From Planctomycetota bacterium (GTDB lineage: Bacteria > Planctomycetota > J058 > JARGOJ01): a stretch of DNA of 17,098 nt. The notes under the pieces were generated by a model. That model had not been told where the DNA came from. It saw nothing but the letters and a program-made list of their open reading frames with translations, and did not search any database. Made by a program: the position numbers and the translations under genes. How positions within the stretch are numbered: the first letter of the stretch is position 1; each line of letters opens with the position of its first letter. The DNA lies in assembly GCA_029210225.1 (NCBI GenBank), contig JARGOJ010000064.1:1-17098 (forward strand). The letters run 5' to 3'. Positions 13,938 to 17,098 of this stretch are shown here, one piece after another.

Positions 13938-13953
13938 ACAATAGATATATTGT
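13938..13953. promoter_or_regulatory. Short palindrome, possible operator, upstream of the lipoprotein gene
   Basis: Perfect inverted repeat ACAATA-GATA-TATTGT about 80 bp before the lipoprotein ATG. It is AT-rich and includes a TATATT that could be a -10 element, but no good -35 lies at the right distance. A protein-binding site is only a guess. Confidence 0.3.
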
Positions 13954-13972
13954 TGCGTTCCTAAGAAAGCGG

Positions 13973-14015
13973 CGAAAAGAACCCGATAACCGAAGGGCGG
14001 TATCAACGGTTTTCG
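13973..14015 (+). promoter_or_regulatory. Possible 5' leader hairpin before the lipoprotein gene
   Basis: CGAAAA (13973-13978) can pair with TTTTCG (14010-14015). An inner GATAACC (13985-13991) can pair with GGTATC (13999-14004) with one bulged A. The structure ends just before AAAGGG, the ribosome-binding site of the gene at 14034, so it could affect translation or mRNA stability. An alternative pairing AACCG/CGGTT exists. Confidence 0.3.
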
Positions 14016-14033
14016 TTGAAAGGGATTGAATTT

Positions 14034-16619
14034 ATGAGAATTGCCACAAAATGGCTTGTAGTAGGGGCCCTAGGCCTCGCTTCCTTGGTCGGCTGTACGC
14101 CAAATAACTCTGACTCTATCGATGAGGGCGGCAGCGCTGTTCTACTCTTCGAAGTCGAAGCCGCACGTGTCGAGAACCACGTCTTCCCGAACGATCAATA
14201 TCTTGATCGTTCCTTCGTCAACGCAGTGGGGGCACCGCTCCTCGCAGGTCCTACAGCTCAAGCAGCCTTGGGGCCAACAGGTGTCAACACCAACGATGGA
14301 GGCTTCACCGCGACTCAAGTTGCCAATGCTGCTTTCTTGAATCAGTTCGCCACCGGCGCGCAAAACGCTTGGGCTGCGACCACTGATATTCGTATCCCTT
14401 TCTCAAATAACAGCTCGGACATTGACAACCTCAATCCAGAATCCGTTGACAATACAAACGCGATCTTGGTCTTTGAGCTAGGTGTTCCTGTTTACACTGC
14501 TGGAGCCACCGTTGCTCCACCTGTCTTCCTGACAGACGCCGGAGTACCAACCTCGTCAACAACCCTTGTGCCTGTGGCCCTCAACTCTCCACAGCTCAAC
14601 ATCCCTGCGAATTCGCTGAAAATCACGCCTCAAGCGCCCTTCCGCACTTCAGCCCTCGATCCTTTAGGTCGCCGGACTTTCGCCGTCGTCGTTCTTGACA
14701 ACGGCAGCCTTCGCACAAAGCGCAATGGCCCTATTCTTCCTTCCAATCAATACACCGCCATTCGCAACGGCGATATCACTGTCCTTCCAGCTGCAGAACA
14801 AACCGCTGTGACACGTTATATCAATGACACGGCCCTCGGCTTTGGCTTGGTCTCAACACGATTGGCCACGAGCCTCGGAATCGCGAACTTCGGTCGCTCT
14901 AACACCTTGGCTTACTTCGAGTTCACTGTCCGCGACGATACTCAACCACTCGTCTTGCTACGCAGCATTATTAATGGAAACGTCAACGTTGATAGAACAG
15001 CTATCGGCGGAACAGCAAGCGAAGCCATCGGTGTCAACGAACCCAACGGCATCAGCACTGCTCCTACCAATGGCTTTGACACCATAGACCAAGCCCCCAC
15101 CGATCCTAACAACGACGACCCGACAGTCCTCACCGGACAAACAGCACTCATGGCCGCCTTCCCAGGAATTCCAACAAGCGCCATTGGACGAGCTGTTCTC
15201 GGTTTCATAACAACACCGAATTTCGTTTCAACACCCACTCTTCTCACGAATCCAGTTGATCCGACGAATACCACCGCTCTAGGATTCAACCAAAGGTTCC
15301 TCGGGTCTGGAGCGGTCACGATTGCTGCTCCCAACGTGCCAAACGGAAACACTCTTCAAATTGCCGCAGCAGCAACTCCATTTAACAGCTCGACAAATCT
15401 ACTGAGACAGTTTCCTGCAGTTGACGGTAACCAAGTCTTCAGCATGACGAATCCAAACTTCAATACGGTCTTAACAGACGCAAACGGTGGACTCTTTACG
15501 ACAAACCGCTTGCCATACTTGTTGCTCATTCCTGCGACAGCTCAACCTGCCAATGGCTATCCTGTCGTTATCGTGCAGCACGGCTTCTCTCGCCAAAAAG
15601 AAGATATCCTTGCGATTGCCAATTCTTTCTGTAGTGCAGGCTTCGCCGTGATCGGCATCGACGTATACCAACACGGCGCTCGCCAAGCCTTCGACGGTGG
15701 CAATTCCACAAAGCTGGACCCGGTCGCTGGAGGCCAAAACCTTCCCGATCCATTCTTGAATCCAAGCTTCCCATACCGCACAGCGGCCAAATTCAAACAG
15801 ACAATCGCTGATCAACTCAGCCTTGTCGTCGCCCTCAGCAACGCCGCTGTCGAATTCGATCCAAGCTCGGCTGCCTTGAACTTCGATGCCACGAATATCA
15901 ACTACTTTGGACTCAGCCTTGGCGGAATTCTTGGCACAACACTCACTGCTATTGAGCCTAATATCGGTCGGGCCGTCTTGAACGTTCCTGGTGGATCACT
16001 AACAACTGTTGCCACTCAGAGCGCAGAAATCTCACCAACCTTGGATGGTTTGATTCTCGCGATTGGAAATGCAGTTCCATTGGCTGGCACCATTGTCCCC
16101 TTATCTATCAACTCAGGGATTCGCGACACCTTCAATATCTTCGTTGGCACCGCCCTTGGTTGTGTTGATCCAGGCACTTTTGCTTCACGCTTGCTTTCAC
16201 CACAAAACGCAACCCTGCCAATGCTCAACAACCTTCGTGGCGCTGCTCCTCCAACCGTCCTGTTCCAGTTCGTTCTAGGAGATACCGTTGTGCCCAACCG
16301 CGCTAACAGCTATCTAGCCAAAGGCGTCGAAGTCGGAAGCGCAACCTTTGCCGAAGTCGCAACTGCCGGAACAGTGATCCCTGATCCCAATAATCCAATG
16401 AACACACTCACTATCAATGAGCCATTTCAATTCTCAACCGGTGTGCGACGGGCAGCAATGACCGCTGGCCCTGCCAATCCACAAACTGGCAGCTTCATTC
16501 TTCAATATGGTAATGGTGCTGTTCACGGATCTGGCTTCAGTCCAACTGCAAGTCCCGTCCAAACAACTGCGATGCAACAGCAAGCGACTGTTTTCTTCGC
16601 TTCAGGAACTGTTCAGTAA
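14034..16619 (+). CDS. Large lipoprotein with a lipase-like alpha/beta hydrolase domain
   Basis: An 861-residue envelope lipoprotein. The signal peptide (about 1-20) ends in a lipobox LVGC with Cys21 as the lipidated residue. No Asp follows the Cys, which favours the outer membrane by the E. coli rule. The N-terminal region, with FPND (51-54) and IPFSNN, resembles the N-domain of extracellular lipases of the VolA/Pla-1 type. A long Asn/Thr/Pro-rich section follows. From about residue 490 there is a hydrolase domain: VVIVQHGFS with His516 at the oxyanion site, FGLSLGG with Ser628 as nucleophile, LGDTVVP with Asp750 and AVHGSGF with His831. The likely role is esterase or lipase at the cell surface; substrate unknown. 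I prefer ATG 14034 (AAAGGG upstream) over TTG 14016. A terminator follows. Confidence 0.85.
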   Translation: MRIATKWLVVGALGLASLVGCTPNNSDSIDEGGSAVLLFEVEAARVENHVFPNDQYLDRSFVNAVGAPLLAGPTAQAALGPTGVNTNDGGFTATQVANAAFLNQFATGAQNAWAATTDIRIPFSNNSSDIDNLNPESVDNTNAILVFELGVPVYTAGATVAPPVFLTDAGVPTSSTTLVPVALNSPQLNIPANSLKITPQAPFRTSALDPLGRRTFAVVVLDNGSLRTKRNGPILPSNQYTAIRNGDITVLPAAEQTAVTRYINDTALGFGLVSTRLATSLGIANFGRSNTLAYFEFTVRDDTQPLVLLRSIINGNVNVDRTAIGGTASEAIGVNEPNGISTAPTNGFDTIDQAPTDPNNDDPTVLTGQTALMAAFPGIPTSAIGRAVLGFITTPNFVSTPTLLTNPVDPTNTTALGFNQRFLGSGAVTIAAPNVPNGNTLQIAAAATPFNSSTNLLRQFPAVDGNQVFSMTNPNFNTVLTDANGGLFTTNRLPYLLLIPATAQPANGYPVVIVQHGFSRQKEDILAIANSFCSAGFAVIGIDVYQHGARQAFDGGNSTKLDPVAGGQNLPDPFLNPSFPYRTAAKFKQTIADQLSLVVALSNAAVEFDPSSAALNFDATNINYFGLSLGGILGTTLTAIEPNIGRAVLNVPGGSLTTVATQSAEISPTLDGLILAIGNAVPLAGTIVPLSINSGIRDTFNIFVGTALGCVDPGTFASRLLSPQNATLPMLNNLRGAAPPTVLFQFVLGDTVVPNRANSYLAKGVEVGSATFAEVATAGTVIPDPNNPMNTLTINEPFQFSTGVRRAAMTAGPANPQTGSFILQYGNGAVHGSGFSPTASPVQTTAMQQQATVFFASGTVQ

Positions 16620-16648
16620 GAATCCAATTTCTTATTTCTGACAAAAAA

Positions 16649-16673
16649 GCCTGCCATTCGGCAGGTTTTTTTT
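16649..16673 (+). terminator. Rho-independent terminator of the lipoprotein gene
   Basis: Stem CCTGCC (16650-16655) / GGCAGG (16660-16665), loop ATTC, then eight T (16666-16673). A run of A (16643-16648) before the stem pairs with the T tract and would let it work in both directions. It lies about 30 bp after the stop at 16619. Confidence 0.93.
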
Positions 16674-16721
16674 GTGTCTTCTTGTAAAGTGACAGAATTG
16701 CGCAAACTCTGTGAGCGAGAT

Positions 16722-17098
16722 ATGGATAGGAATCAAAGACAAGCTCAAGCCATTCTCAACAAGGGCTGGATTCCCGCCGAGCGCCTCCAGATGGCCATAA
16801 GCCATCCCGACCGCCCCTCCTATCCAGACCTCCTTGAATTCCTACTCCACGCCCTCATGCTCAGTCCCCCACAAGTCATGCAACTGCGCCGAGAATTACT
16901 CCTTGAAGCCGACTCTAAAGCGACTTTGGTTCCCGGTAGTTCCCCTACATCACCAGCGAGCCCTTCTAAAACAGAGGATTCTGAGCTGCTAGAGATTGAG
17001 GCGGCTTATCAGAAGATCAAGGAAGAGCATCCCGACTTTTCTCCCCATGCTCGCGTTGACTTCAAGCTCTTGGAGAAGCTTGGTGAGGGAGGAATGGG
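16722..17098 (+). CDS. Hanks-type Ser/Thr protein kinase, N-terminal part only
   Basis: An open frame from ATG at 16722 runs off the right edge after 125 codons. Residues about 1-65 are helical and contain two alternating leucine patterns (AQAILNKGWIPAERLQMAI and LLEFLLHALMLSPPQVMQL). I read these as a possible helical adaptor resembling the N-terminal GspE/MshE-type domain; this is tentative. A Ser/Pro/Thr linker (about 70-85) follows. The last visible residues are FKLLEKLGEGGMG, the glycine-rich ATP-binding loop (kinase subdomain I) of bacterial PknB-like kinases. The catalytic loop lies outside the window. The ribosome site is modest (GAGCGAG close to the ATG). A terminator separates it from the lipoprotein gene, so it is likely a separate unit. 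Confidence 0.82.
   Translation, partial: MDRNQRQAQAILNKGWIPAERLQMAISHPDRPSYPDLLEFLLHALMLSPPQVMQLRRELLLEADSKATLVPGSSPTSPASPSKTEDSELLEIEAAYQKIKEEHPDFSPHARVDFKLLEKLGEGGM

Overview
The window looks like chromosomal DNA from a Gram-negative bacterium of moderate GC content (roughly 50-55% by eye). The pointers are a lipobox-bearing secreted hydrolase, a Hanks-type Ser/Thr kinase, several Roadblock/LC7 proteins and a small Ras-like MglA-family GTPase. That combination is typical of deltaproteobacterial/myxobacterial-type lineages and some deep-branching Gram-negative phyla. I cannot assign a phylum from sequence alone. No rRNA, tRNA, CRISPR, phage or complete insertion sequence was seen.

Layout. 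Positions 1-2181 (minus strand) hold an ABC exporter pair: the ATPase is followed by, and overlaps through ATGA, an ABC-2 permease that runs off the left edge. A rho-independent terminator (2347-2382) closes the next minus-strand gene, a membrane-anchored extracytoplasmic protein of unknown function (2436-3503). Divergent from it is a 454-aa translational-type GTPase (3726-5090) that resembles archaeal/eukaryotic EF-1A more than bacterial EF-Tu and has altered G3 and G4 motifs. A gene-free stretch of about 0.5 kb (5091-5606) is filled with REP/BIME-like palindromes and short tandem units.

Positions 5607-8881 (minus strand) form an MglA/Roadblock signalling cluster: a TPR protein with a Roadblock-like C-terminus, a short Roadblock protein, a Ras-like GTPase with a poly-proline linker and a C-terminal membrane anchor, and another Roadblock protein. 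A good sigma70 promoter lies at the front (9016-9045) and a strong terminator at the end (5541-5582). The likely logic is a membrane-tethered GTPase switch with Roadblock regulators or scaffolds and a TPR adaptor.

The right half is mainly housekeeping: an alpha/beta hydrolase (plus), convergent with a probable rnhA-pgk-rpe operon (minus), then moeA (plus), divergent from rnhA. An 861-aa lipoprotein with a lipase-like catalytic triad (14034-16619) follows and ends in a clear terminator. The window stops inside a Ser/Thr kinase gene, in the glycine loop of its kinase domain.

The most unusual items are the EF-1A-like GTPase, the tail-anchored poly-proline MglA with its Roadblock cluster, and the REP-like hairpins, which show compensatory base changes.
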